DNA of 64,000 nucleotides from Companilactobacillus versmoldensis DSM 14857 = KCTC 3814 (lineage in GTDB: Bacteria; Bacillota; Bacilli; Lactobacillales; Lactobacillaceae): contig NZ_AZFA01000012.1 in NCBI RefSeq assembly GCF_001434295.1, positions 1 to 64,000 on the forward strand, in the 5' to 3' direction. Positions 1 to 8,730 of this stretch are shown here, in pieces (positions within the stretch are counted from its first letter, which is position 1; each line of letters begins with the position of its first letter). The notes under the pieces were generated by a model. The model was not told the DNA's origin and made no database searches. It was given only the letters and a program-made list of their open reading frames with translations. Made by a program: the position numbers and the translations under genes.

Positions 1-312
1 CGATTATCTTCATTGAAAGACAATTGGGCAACAGGGTAATCATTTGAGGTTCTTTGAATCGGTTTGTAGTAGTTGTATAAACTAAAAAGGCACATAAAAA
101 ATAATATATGATTAATAAATAATTTAACAAAAAGGTTATTAAATTATGGTAAATATATTTACATATTATGAGTGAGATTATATTTAAATTTGGACCATTA
201 TATGAGTGTAACCTTATCGTGCATTTATTTTTTTCTGTGTCACATGATGTTTAATGTTTTTGTGTATTTTTATAATATAGCAACAATGATATAACCTACT
301 TAAGGGGAAAAA
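1..312. other. AT-rich intergenic or edge region
   Basis: No gene can be supported here. A minus-strand frame runs from about position 97 off the left edge without a ribosome binding site or a recognisable family. The remainder is extremely AT-rich and presumably carries the promoter of the ABC genes. An AAGGGG ribosome binding site lies just before the ATG at 313. Confidence 0.5.
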
Positions 313-1080
313 ATGAAATTATCAGTAAATGAAATATCAAAAAAGAAGGTATTGCATGAGATTTCTTTCTCAATCGTTGATGGTGATCGAATAGCCTTGA
401 TTGGTCCGAATGGATCAGGGAAAACTACGATTCTTAATATTATTATGGATTTAATGTCACCCTCCTCTGGATACGTAACAAAAGAAAATATAAAAATGTC
501 GGCAGTTTTTCAAAATAATATACTTGATAACGATTTAACTGTATACCAAAACATATTTTGCAGAATCAAAGATCCAGTTGCCATATCATATATGATGGAA
601 AAAATGAAACTTTTACGCATAGATTCTCATCTACAATATTCAAAACTATCTGGAGGGCAAAAAAGAATTGTTAATTTTTTACGAGCAATTGCAGCAAACC
701 CAAATTGTTTGATTCTAGATGAGCTTACTGCCGGCATCGATTTAGAAACACGTCAGATTATTTGGAGAAACATTAATGATTATCTAGATAATCATTCAGA
801 GAATTGTATCCTATACACAACACATTTGCTTGATGAGCTAAACAATGCAAATAAAATTATATTTATATCAAGCGGAACAATTAGATACATAGGAAATGTG
901 GAAAACTTTATGAAAAGTACCCCGAAAGTTAAATTAACGTTTAATAACAACGTTAAATATTTCAATACATCTAATGACGCTATTAAATTCACAATTGATC
1001 ACAAAGTATCTGATGAGTATTTTGAAATAAAAAAAGTAAATTACTCTGATTTACTTGAAAATTGGGAAAGGAAAATTTGA
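313..1080 (+). CDS. ABC transporter ATP-binding protein
   Basis: This is the nucleotide-binding subunit of an ABC-2-type exporter, 255 aa. Visible motifs are Walker A GPNGSGKT near residue 31, the signature LSGGQKR near 113 and a Walker B stretch LILDEL near 136, followed by a switch-region histidine in TTHLLDE. The last 60 residues or so have no clear domain. The start is set by AAGGGG about 7 nt before the ATG. It lies 1 nt upstream of a membrane permease, so the two form a transcription unit. The substrate (drug, peptide or lipid) cannot be read from the sequence. The region is much more AT-rich than the rest of the window and sits beside an IS3 remnant, which suggests acquisition by transfer. 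Confidence 0.9.
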   Translation: MKLSVNEISKKKVLHEISFSIVDGDRIALIGPNGSGKTTILNIIMDLMSPSSGYVTKENIKMSAVFQNNILDNDLTVYQNIFCRIKDPVAISYMMEKMKLLRIDSHLQYSKLSGGQKRIVNFLRAIAANPNCLILDELTAGIDLETRQIIWRNINDYLDNHSENCILYTTHLLDELNNANKIIFISSGTIRYIGNVENFMKSTPKVKLTFNNNVKYFNTSNDAIKFTIDHKVSDEYFEIKKVNYSDLLENWERKI

Positions 1081-1081
1081 T

Positions 1082-1915
1082 ATGTACAAAAGATTTATTT
1101 GGAGAAATCTTTTACTTTATACCAAAGATCGATTAGGAATATTCTTTTCATTTTTGGGTATGTTTATTAGTTTGTTCATATACATATTTTTTTTACGTTC
1201 CAATCTGATTGGTGAATTTAAAGACATTGCCAATATTTCCAAGTTCATTGATACATGGATGGTAGCGGGATTAATTTCAATTGTTGCAGTGACTAGTCCA
1301 TTGAATGCGTTTGTGCAAAAGCTTGAAGACATGGCAACGAATAGACTTGATGATTTTATAGTGAATGATAACTTACAGGCTAATAAAATAGATAAATTAT
1401 ATACTTTAACATCAATTATCGAGGGTACACTTTCAACAATGGTTTTTTCAATTGTATGTTTTACATATCTTTTAATTAAGTACCAATTCAACGTTTTTGA
1501 TATAAGAATAATTGAGGTTCTCTTATTTAATAGTTTCTTAGTAATTGTCTCAAGTTTAATCTTTTCTTTTATAACTGATTTTTTAAAAACAACCTCCAGT
1601 TTTTCTTCTTTATCCGCGATTGTTGGTACTTTAGCTGGATTTTTTTCAGGCACTTATATTATCTATGGTGAGCTTCCCAAATTTATGCAAAATTTTTTGA
1701 ATATTTGGCCAGGGTATCAAATTGCTGCAATTACACGAGAAAAGCTCATTAGTGGAATTAATGTCAAAATACCATTGGGAACATTAGTGTCCTTGGGAGT
1801 CAGTTTCGAATATTCAAAATCCATGTTAATCACAGGAACAACCTGCTTAGTATTTATCATTCTTATTTTAATAAAAGATAGATTAAAATCTTTCGGAGCT
1901 TTCAATAAAGGCTAA
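1082..1915 (+). CDS. ABC-2 type transporter permease
   Basis: A 277-aa integral membrane protein with about six hydrophobic segments, the usual architecture of an ABC-2 permease. It should form the membrane channel for the ATPase encoded directly upstream. An in-frame ATG exists at 1055 inside the upstream gene, but the ATG at 1082 is preferred because GGGAAAGG lies about 12 nt before it and it starts right after the upstream stop codon. Phenylalanine, isoleucine and lysine codons dominate, in keeping with the AT-rich composition. The exported substrate is unknown. Confidence 0.85.
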   Translation: MYKRFIWRNLLLYTKDRLGIFFSFLGMFISLFIYIFFLRSNLIGEFKDIANISKFIDTWMVAGLISIVAVTSPLNAFVQKLEDMATNRLDDFIVNDNLQANKIDKLYTLTSIIEGTLSTMVFSIVCFTYLLIKYQFNVFDIRIIEVLLFNSFLVIVSSLIFSFITDFLKTTSSFSSLSAIVGTLAGFFSGTYIIYGELPKFMQNFLNIWPGYQIAAITREKLISGINVKIPLGTLVSLGVSFEYSKSMLITGTTCLVFIILILIKDRLKSFGAFNKG

Positions 1916-2004
1916 GCTTGATTGTGCTCTCATCCTAGTATTTGCTACATCTGATTCAAGATAGATGTGTCATAACTGAATCAATTAGAATAGGAGCTTT
2001 TTTT

Positions 2005-2205
2005 ATGAAACGATATACCAATGTATTTAAAGAAAACATTGTAAAAATGAATCATGAGAAGAATCATTCTGTGCATTCACTTTCAGAAGAAGATGGCGTT
2101 TCTCAAGCTCTGTTCTTGATCAAGCAATCTAAGATTTCTTTAAACGATACGATAATCTTCCTTCAACGACTTTTGTATGTAGCTTTTGGTCATCTCGAAA
2201 AATGA
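2005..2205 (+). pseudogene. IS3-family transposase OrfA remnant
   Basis: The first 32 or so residues (MKRYTNVFKENIV, then HSVHSLSEEDGVSQ) match the N-terminal helix-turn-helix region of OrfA proteins of IS3-type elements. After the GVSQ motif the similarity fades and the frame ends at 66 codons, well short of a normal OrfA of about 90-100 aa. No OrfB follows. An AGGAGC ribosome binding site remains upstream. I read it as a dead insertion-sequence scar beside the AT-rich ABC genes. The outer limits of the element could not be set. Confidence 0.6.
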
Positions 2206-2427
2206 TTTTATCTTTTGAATTCGAAATATTGAAATTTGTGTATGTTATATTTAGAAGATTTAGGATAGAATTTAGTTGGGGCATCACAGTATTTCCTTTG
2301 TACGATTTGGTTTGGTTGCTTAAATCATAACAATGGACTGTGAGGTCCTTTTTGTATGCCAAAAAGAACGGAATAAAAAAATGATATTAGCTTTCATCAA
2401 TACCAGAAAGTTTGAATATCAAAAACA

Positions 2428-2464
2428 GAAAATGAAGTGCTCACCAAATGAGCACTTCATTTTC
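2428..2464 (-). terminator. Intrinsic terminator of the lipoprotein gene
   Basis: Near-perfect 15-bp inverted repeat (2428-2442 with 2450-2464) with a 7-nt loop. It abuts the stop codon of the minus-strand lipoprotein gene and is followed on that strand by a T-rich run. Confidence 0.85.
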
Positions 2465-2922
2465 TATTTTCTGATATTTAATGTTAAATCTTGATTATCC
2501 CCTGATCCTCTAAATTGTAAAAGAACTGGTGATTTTTTATTTTCCAATTGATAAATTCTTGTTACTTTTGCTGATTGACCTTTATTCAATGTTTTGTATA
2601 AATCATCTCCCAAATTTTCAGTTAATTGATCATTTGAATCCTTTAACTTTTGATATGGGTATATTGTAGAATCGATAATTCGATCAGGGTCAATTGATTC
2701 AGAACCCTTGTTTGTTACCTCATATAAAATAGCAATGGCATGTTTACCAGACGTCTCATTACCATTTGTGTAAGGCTTAATCACTTTGGTTTTTTGTACA
2801 TCAAATTTCACGTCATCAATCAACACATTGTGACGATCTATGTTTTTAGAACAGCCTGTTAAAAATATTGCAAAGATTAGAACTCCAATAAGTGAGAACA
2901 GAGTGGTAGTCTTTTTATTCAT
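2464..2922 (-). CDS. Putative lipoprotein (DUF5067-like)
   Basis: A 152-aa predicted lipoprotein. The N-terminus has basic residues, a hydrophobic stretch and the lipobox LTGC, so Cys24 or so would be diacylated and the protein anchored outside the membrane. The rest (about residues 30-150) is a compact beta-rich domain with the motif AILYEVTNKG, resembling DUF5067/DUF4352-type immunoglobulin-fold domains. The ATG at 2922 is chosen over an upstream one because a GGGGGATT ribosome binding site precedes it. Its ligand or role is unknown. It is transcribed alone. Confidence 0.75.
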   Translation of the reverse strand: MNKKTTTLFSLIGVLIFAIFLTGCSKNIDRHNVLIDDVKFDVQKTKVIKPYTNGNETSGKHAIAILYEVTNKGSESIDPDRIIDSTIYPYQKLKDSNDQLTENLGDDLYKTLNKGQSAKVTRIYQLENKKSPVLLQFRGSGDNQDLTLNIRK

Positions 2923-3566
2923 TATTAATCCCCCAAGTTGTTCAGCTTTTAACGTCAATCAGATTTTGGACGGTTTTTAATATCTTTGAAAATTTGAATG
3001 TTATATATTATTTAATATTGAAAATTATTTGTTGATTTCCATGTCCTGAATAGAAAGTGGTAATTCAATGTTATAGATATTGCATTCATGGATAAGAGAT
3101 TCTAAAACGGTATATTCATAGTCCGATATGACAGTAGTAATCAATAAATGAAAAACAGTAAGATTTTTAAATCTTGCTGTTTTTTTTGTCTAATTATATA
3201 AGAAGATGATAATTTTAAATTTAATTTGAAATATTTATATTTAAAATACTATCCACAATTTTTTTGTGAAAAACCTATCATAAATAACAATTTTACGGAA
3301 AGTATCTACGATTAGCAACTATATATAAATTAATTTGATAAAATTTGATAATCATTCACATATGAAGATGATTTGAGGGAAATTTATTTTTATATATGAT
3401 TTTTAACGTTTCAAATAATCAATAGAAAAATATTGAGATATCAAAATGAAAAAGTCGACTTTAAATGATTTGAAATATGAATAAATAATGGTTGATAAAA
3501 TAATCTTGATGGGCATATTATGTACCCGTATTCACAGCAGTAAATGTTTCAAGGGAGGGAACATTT
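2923..3566. other. 644-bp AT-rich intergenic region with hairpin
   Basis: No complete gene is visible. A plus-strand hairpin (3154-3164 with 3171-3181) followed by eight T looks like an intrinsic terminator, yet no plus-strand gene precedes it. On the minus strand a start-less open frame of about 50 codons ends at 3025 and reads like protein. The part from 3190 to 3560 is very AT-rich and should contain the promoter of the surface-protein gene at 3567. Confidence 0.5.
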
Positions 3567-5708
3567 ATGGAAAAGTCAAAATTAATATATCTATCCATGG
3601 CGATTTTGATCTTAACGACATTTCCAGTGAAATTATTTTTGGCGATTTCTGCCAAAGTTGATGCCGATAAAATGTCACAAGTACAACAGGCAACAGACTC
3701 TAATAAAGCTTCAATAGCTCCACAAAATAATCAGGGACAAATCACCACACCAGCTAATAATCTATCTCAGGATTCAAATAAAACACGAATAGATTCCAGC
3801 AAGGATTCTTCTTCTAAGGCTCAGGATAATTCAGACAAGATTGAGAGTCGTTCTTCGAATACTCAAAGTGATGATGAAGCCACGACACGTTCTGCCACTA
3901 GTGATTCTCAAATTACACCAGCTCATCCGGTAAGCAAACCTCCAGTAAAAATTTTAGGAGTTTCTATCACATCAGGTTTTACAACCCAACCTAAAGATCA
4001 AAATTTATATGTTGGACAAGCGTCAACCATTAATCCTAAGTGTAAAGTTACTTTTGCAGATGGAGCGGTAGCAAATGGTGTGGGCTTAATTTATTTTTAT
4101 CAATGGTATGTTTCAAATGATGGGAAACATTGGGAAAAACAAGGCTCATTCAAACTCAGGGCAACCACGACCTTTGTTGGGACAAACCAAAAGGTGGGCA
4201 AAAAATATTATCAGTTAGGCTACGAGGCCAGGCGGATAATTTTAGGTATCACAAGGCCAAGTATTTCTTTTTATTCAAATGTTATTACAGTCAACATCCA
4301 TAAAGATAAGGTCCCAACTAAAAAGATTCATATCAGTTCTTCAGATTCGTATTTATACAACAATATGAAAGATGGTGATTCCACGCAGCTAACGGCTGTA
4401 ACTGACCCGTCAGATACGACAACCAAACTGGTTTGGAAGTTAAAGAATCCAGTTGACCAGCCGGACATTGCTAAAATCGATCCGGACACTGGTGTCGTGA
4501 CTGCTAATAATGATGGGATTTCTGGCGAAACCTTGGTTTATGCAACAGCTACAAATGATTCAACAGACATAGTTCCTAGTAATGAGATTCCTATAACGAT
4601 TGGTGGTGAATTGGATGATCAAAGTGTGGATTCAGGACAAAGTGCTACATTTAGGCTTAAAGGTGCTGAAAACACTGATCAATTCACGTCAATTGATTGG
4701 TATCAGTTAAAGAATGGCAAGAAAATAAGATTGACTGATTCAGGGACTAGTCAATTGGAGTATAAAAAAGATAAAGTTGATTCTTCAGATGACAATTCAT
4801 TATTTTATGCGGATATACATTTTAAGAAACAAAATGAACAGGATAAAGAATTTATTTTACACACCAATAAAGCCAAATTGAAGGTTAACTATGATGGTCG
4901 GATCAATTATAGTTTGAAAAATCAAATTTTTGATATTTCAAATCCTGAACAGCAAATTGGGAAGACCCACGCTAAAAATGTATTCGCTGGGGACAAATTA
5001 AAACTGGGAATTACCATCACCAATGACAATACAGATATCAAAGATAAGCAGGGCATCATTAAATTTACCTTACCTGATTTCGTAGAAGCGGATTCAGAAA
5101 AATCAATGGTCGATAATGAGACTCCAATCAAATTAACTTCAAAATCATCTGGTGGAAATACCGTTTGGAGTGTTCCTTATCAAGACCTGCATCAAGGTCC
5201 ATCGCAAACTTATCAACTAAATTTTAAGGTCAATTCGATGATCAAAGATTTAAACTTCAAAATCGATCCTGAATTAGTGATCAATGATTCCAATGGTTCA
5301 ACGATGGCAAATAGTTTTAGAGGTAATTATTTATTGGCCGATTTTGTGCAAAATCAATTAAGTTTGCAGCCAGTTGATTTTAGTTTTGGGCGAATCGTTT
5401 CACCCCAAGTCGATAAAATATATTCGGCTTTGCGTATGGGAACAAACGAGGAAATTTTGAAGGTAAATGATAGTCGACGTCAAAAAGACAGGTTAGCTAT
5501 TACGCTGGAGGTTGATCCAGAATATCGTTTTCAATTACCAGTTGACCTAATGTTTATTGATGATCATGAAACAAAACATGATCTTAAACAAGGACCAGTA
5601 ACATTGGAACAGTCACTTCAAAATCAAAATGCTAAATCAATCGTTTGGGATGATGGCGAGTCGCTGGGACTGCAATTTAATTCAGAAGACTCTAAGGCGG
5701 GTCAATAG
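3567..5708 (+). CDS. Ig-like/WxL-like surface protein, C-terminus cut by TAG
   Basis: A 713-aa secreted protein. It has a hydrophobic signal region (about residues 6-30), a Ser/Asn/Asp-rich linker (35-130), a beta domain beginning PVKILG, a bacterial Ig-like domain (motif IDPDTGVVTANN, about 310) and a C-terminal WxL-like region with VNDSRR. It is paralogous along its length to the protein at 8731. A GGGAGGGA ribosome binding site precedes the start. The frame stops at a TAG (5706-5708) exactly where the paralogue has the Tyr of GSYSSDLVW. Reading on gives SIPLVWQAVDSIK and a TAA at 5748-5750, so the last 14 residues were lost by one nonsense change. The conserved Trp of the first WxL motif is also absent. 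Peptidoglycan binding is an inference from the family. Confidence 0.75.
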   Translation: MEKSKLIYLSMAILILTTFPVKLFLAISAKVDADKMSQVQQATDSNKASIAPQNNQGQITTPANNLSQDSNKTRIDSSKDSSSKAQDNSDKIESRSSNTQSDDEATTRSATSDSQITPAHPVSKPPVKILGVSITSGFTTQPKDQNLYVGQASTINPKCKVTFADGAVANGVGLIYFYQWYVSNDGKHWEKQGSFKLRATTTFVGTNQKVGKKYYQLGYEARRIILGITRPSISFYSNVITVNIHKDKVPTKKIHISSSDSYLYNNMKDGDSTQLTAVTDPSDTTTKLVWKLKNPVDQPDIAKIDPDTGVVTANNDGISGETLVYATATNDSTDIVPSNEIPITIGGELDDQSVDSGQSATFRLKGAENTDQFTSIDWYQLKNGKKIRLTDSGTSQLEYKKDKVDSSDDNSLFYADIHFKKQNEQDKEFILHTNKAKLKVNYDGRINYSLKNQIFDISNPEQQIGKTHAKNVFAGDKLKLGITITNDNTDIKDKQGIIKFTLPDFVEADSEKSMVDNETPIKLTSKSSGGNTVWSVPYQDLHQGPSQTYQLNFKVNSMIKDLNFKIDPELVINDSNGSTMANSFRGNYLLADFVQNQLSLQPVDFSFGRIVSPQVDKIYSALRMGTNEEILKVNDSRRQKDRLAITLEVDPEYRFQLPVDLMFIDDHETKHDLKQGPVTLEQSLQNQNAKSIVWDDGESLGLQFNSEDSKAGQ

Positions 5709-5750
5709 TCAATTCCTTTAGTATGGCAAGCAGTCGACAGCATCAAATAA

Positions 5751-5798
5751 AAAAACGGATAATCTACAAGAGGTCATCTCTTATAGATTATCCGTTTT
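5751..5798 (+). terminator. Bidirectional intrinsic terminator
   Basis: Stem of about 15 bp (5751-5766 with 5784-5798) extended inward by AAGAG/CTCTT around a 5-nt loop. It is T-rich on one side and A-rich on the other. It lies between the convergent surface-protein and metal-ATPase genes and can serve both. Confidence 0.85.
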
Positions 5799-5812
5799 AC
5801 TGTTTTTACAGA

Positions 5813-7732
5813 TTACTTTTTAAAATTAATGAATTGCAAACGCATGGCGTTCAAGACGGCGATAACTGTCACACCAACGTCAGCAAAGACGGCTTCCCAC
5901 ATACCGACCATACCTAAAGCACCGAATAACAGGAATAAGACTTTGATGATTAAAGCAAATGAGATATTTTGTATAACGATACCGCGTGTCCGTTTGGCAA
6001 TCTTGATAGCTTTGAAAACTTTTGATGGTTCATCACCCATGATGACAACATCAGCAGCCTCAATAGCGGCATCAGAACCAAGTCCACCCATTGCGAAGCC
6101 AATATCAGCGTTGGCTAAGACAGGTGTATCGTTGATCCCATCGCCAACGAAGGCAACTTTCTTATTGTTTTGATGTGAATCACTAAGTAGATCTTTGACG
6201 ATCTCGACCTTATTTTCCGGCATCAAGTTACTGTAGACTGAGTCTAATTTGAGCTTTTTGCCAATCGAATTACCGATTTTTTCATTGTCACCAGTCAACA
6301 TAGCTGTTCGTTTAATGCCGTGATTCTTCAGCAATTGGATAGCTGAAGCCGAATCGGCTTTAGCTTCATCAGCAATGACGATACTGCCCCAGAATTGACG
6401 GTCAACAGCTAAATAAATGACAGTTCCCAAAGTTTTTGATTTTGAGAAATTGATTCCAGCGTCTTTCATTGCTTTACTGTTACCTAAAATGATATGTTTG
6501 TCACCGATGTCAGCTTGTAGACCGTGCCCAGCTTGTTCAGAAGCGTTGGTCACTGGGAAAATCTTTCCTGAGAAACCCTTTTGAATCGAAAGGGCAATCG
6601 GATGAGTCGAATTTTGTTCAACACTAGCAGCGACTTGTAATAATTTATTGGCATCGATGCTTTTTGCAGGTGCAACTTCGACAACTTCAAATTTACCTTT
6701 GGTCAAAGTTCCAGTTTTATCGAAAGCCACTGTATCAACGAAATTCAAGGCTTCCAAATAATTACTGCCCTTAACTAAGATACCTTGCTTGGAAGCAGCT
6801 CCGATCCCGCCGAAGAAACTTAATGGGACCGAGATAACTAAAGCACAAGGACAGGAGATGACTAGAAAAATCAGGGCCCGATAGACCCAAGTGTTCCACT
6901 CACCGGAAAATAACAGCGGTGGGACAATGGCTAAAGCAACCGCAAGGAAAACGACGATTGGTGTATAGATTTTCGCAAACTTAGTAATAAATTTTTCTGT
7001 GTTAGCTTTTTTGTTGCTAGCATTTTCAACTAAGTCTAAAATCTTAGCAACAGTTGAATCACTGTAAGCTTTGGCAACACGAATCTCCAAAGTGCCGTTT
7101 TGATTGATCGAACCACTTAAAGCTTGATCACCAGTCGTGACTTCTTGGGGCATTGATTCACCTGTCAGAGCTGATGTATCAACTGAAGAAATGCCTTTAA
7201 TAATCTCGCCATCAAGGGGGATCTTTTCTCCAGGCTTGACCAAAATTATTTGACCGATGGTAACTTGAGAGGGGTCAACTTGTTTTGTTTGGTCGGCAAC
7301 TTTTAAAGTGGCAAATGTGGGTTTTACTTTCAGTAGTGCTGAAATTGATTTTTTTGATTTATTGACGGCAACATCTTCAAAGACATTCCCAAGTTCATAA
7401 AATAGCATGACTGCGATGGCCTCAGGATATTCCCCTAGGGCAATTGCACCGATAGTGGCGATACTCATCAAAAAGTTTTCATCGAAGATCTCGCCGTGAA
7501 AAATATTGTTGATAGCTTTAAAAACGATCCGCGAACCAATCACTAAATATGCAACGATAAAGACGAGCGTCGATAGTGGGCCAGGCAACAGCGAACTAAC
7601 TCCAATCAATAATAAAATTGAAGCAATTAAAAGCCGGACGACAGTCAACTTTGCGCTATTATCAAGGTTGGTTAAGAGTTTGGGTGTTTTCTTCTTTGAT
7701 TTATAATTAGATTGAATATCATAGGATTTCAT
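5813..7732 (-). CDS. Heavy-metal translocating P1B-type ATPase
   Basis: A 639-aa metal efflux pump for divalent soft metals (Zn/Cd-like by context). It has the P1B hallmarks: membrane segments, TGES of the actuator domain (about residue 191), a CPC motif in the transport helix (about 294), phosphorylation site DKTGTLTKG (about 339), THP of the nucleotide domain (about 377) and GDGIND (about 531). There is no N-terminal GMTCxxC metal-binding domain, so it is a short form. The ATG at 7732 is used because GAGGAGG precedes it; an upstream in-frame start lacks one. It diverges from an ArsR-type regulator with a Zn-type site, which supports metal-induced expression. Confidence 0.9.
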   Translation of the reverse strand: MKSYDIQSNYKSKKKTPKLLTNLDNSAKLTVVRLLIASILLLIGVSSLLPGPLSTLVFIVAYLVIGSRIVFKAINNIFHGEIFDENFLMSIATIGAIALGEYPEAIAVMLFYELGNVFEDVAVNKSKKSISALLKVKPTFATLKVADQTKQVDPSQVTIGQIILVKPGEKIPLDGEIIKGISSVDTSALTGESMPQEVTTGDQALSGSINQNGTLEIRVAKAYSDSTVAKILDLVENASNKKANTEKFITKFAKIYTPIVVFLAVALAIVPPLLFSGEWNTWVYRALIFLVISCPCALVISVPLSFFGGIGAASKQGILVKGSNYLEALNFVDTVAFDKTGTLTKGKFEVVEVAPAKSIDANKLLQVAASVEQNSTHPIALSIQKGFSGKIFPVTNASEQAGHGLQADIGDKHIILGNSKAMKDAGINFSKSKTLGTVIYLAVDRQFWGSIVIADEAKADSASAIQLLKNHGIKRTAMLTGDNEKIGNSIGKKLKLDSVYSNLMPENKVEIVKDLLSDSHQNNKKVAFVGDGINDTPVLANADIGFAMGGLGSDAAIEAADVVIMGDEPSKVFKAIKIAKRTRGIVIQNISFALIIKVLFLLFGALGMVGMWEAVFADVGVTVIAVLNAMRLQFINFKK

Positions 7733-7767
7733 TGGTGGGCCTCCTCGGAAATCGTTTACATGCACAT

Positions 7768-7805
7768 TTGAATATATGAACAATCATTCATGTATTGATT
7801 ATAAT
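7768..7805. promoter_or_regulatory. Metal-sensor operator and promoter
   Basis: Between the divergent ATPase and regulator genes is an imperfect palindrome (7774-7796; arms TATGAA and TTCATG), typical of ArsR/SmtB-family operators. For the regulator, TGAACA (7777-7782) and TATAAT (7800-7805) are 17 bp apart. The palindrome therefore overlaps the -35 region, consistent with repression by the metal-free regulator. Confidence 0.6.
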
Positions 7806-7843
7806 ATAATAAAACCTAGTGAATTTCAACCAGAGGATAATTT

Positions 7844-8203
7844 ATGGAAAACGAAAATTTTGAGATTGAACATCAAAAAGCACTGCACAATTTGAAACGG
7901 AACATTCCTAGTGATGGGGATCTAGAAGCAATGGTCAATATTTTTAAGGCTTTCGGTGATATGACCAGAGTTAAAATCATCTTAGCTTTATCAAAAACGC
8001 CTTTGAGTGTTGGGGAAATTGCTGATACGTTAGATATGAGTCAGTCATCGATCTCGCATCAATTAAGTATTTTGAAGCAACTCAATTTGGTCTCAAATGC
8101 TAGACGAGGACGAAACATCCATTATCGCTTGAGCGACCAACATATCATTACCATTTTTAATCAAACCAAGGAACATATCATCGAAGATGAAAACGAGTAT
8201 TAA
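7844..8203 (+). CDS. ArsR/SmtB-family metal-sensing repressor
   Basis: A 119-aa winged-helix repressor. The recognition helix region reads MSQSSISHQLSILKQ (about residues 65-80). The C-terminal helix has D-x-H-x10-H-x2-E (from DQH to E of HIIE), the same spacing as the alpha-5 zinc site of SmtB/CzrA, so zinc or a similar ion is the expected inducer. There is no CxC site of the ArsR or CadC type. It is divergent from the P1B ATPase across a shared operator, forming a self-contained sensing and export module. The start follows a GAGGA-like ribosome binding site. Confidence 0.88.
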   Translation: MENENFEIEHQKALHNLKRNIPSDGDLEAMVNIFKAFGDMTRVKIILALSKTPLSVGEIADTLDMSQSSISHQLSILKQLNLVSNARRGRNIHYRLSDQHIITIFNQTKEHIIEDENEY

Positions 8204-8275
8204 GCTAAAATGATTGACTTCCTTGTCAAAATGATTAGAATGTTGTCTAAGTATTAATAAAGGAGGTAAATAATT

Positions 8276-8395
8276 ATGAAATATCGTGTAATGTTAAATA
8301 CTGATACTCAATTGTTTACCGTAGTCGACAAGAATAACAAGAATTCTTTTGCAAACGGTAAGACAATTGAAGAAGCCGTTTCTAAATTAAAATAA
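8276..8395 (+). CDS. Small 39-aa protein of unknown function
   Basis: A 39-codon gene beginning MKYRVMLNTDTQ and ending EEAVSKLK. An AAAGGAGGT ribosome binding site, among the best in the window, lies 6-7 nt before the ATG. A hairpin terminator follows about 45 nt after the stop. The predicted fold is a strand-strand-helix (YRVMLN, LFTVVD, TIEEAVSKL). There is no signal peptide, membrane segment or cysteine. I do not recognise the family. It stands as a single-gene unit between the metal sensor and the surface-protein gene. Confidence 0.65.
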   Translation: MKYRVMLNTDTQLFTVVDKNNKNSFANGKTIEEAVSKLK

Positions 8396-8730
8396 ATTCC
8401 AATTTAGAACAAAAATAATATCGAAATATGAAATTGATGAACGTCTACAAATCCTTATTTGTAGGCGTTTTTTGATTTCGACAACAGTTGCCATTCGGTA
8501 CCGAAACATATTAATATATAAATATATTAATTAGTATTTAAGTTGTTAGGATAGAGGTCGAATACTGAGGTCAAAAGGCTAAAAAAAACGTCAATATTGC
8601 TCTAAATATCGGCGCCTTTTTCTAGTCAATAAAGTACAGTTACATAACGAAATTGGTTATAATTAATTGAAAATATGTTCAAAACTCCACAATGATTTTT
8701 GCAAAAAATATTTAAGGAGGAAGACCTACC
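8396..8730. other. Intergenic region with terminator and promoter
   Basis: It holds the terminator of the 39-codon gene (8441-8474). AT-rich sequence follows that should include the promoter of the surface protein at 8731. I see no gene in it. Confidence 0.6.
8441..8474 (+). terminator. Intrinsic terminator of the 39-codon gene
   Basis: Stem of 12 positions (8441-8452 with 8457-8468, one G-T pair) with a 4-nt loop, followed by a T run. Confidence 0.85.

Noticed and set aside
1-97. Partial minus-strand frame at the left edge
   Set aside because: No ribosome binding site, no recognised motif, and cut by the window edge; not enough to call a gene.
1117-1653. 178-codon minus-strand frame opposite the ABC permease
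   Set aside because: Shadow frame in AT-rich DNA. The plus strand has the membrane-protein pattern and operon context.
2129-2362. 77-codon minus-strand frame near the IS3 remnant
   Set aside because: No ribosome binding site, no transposase motif, overlaps the orfA remnant; probably chance.
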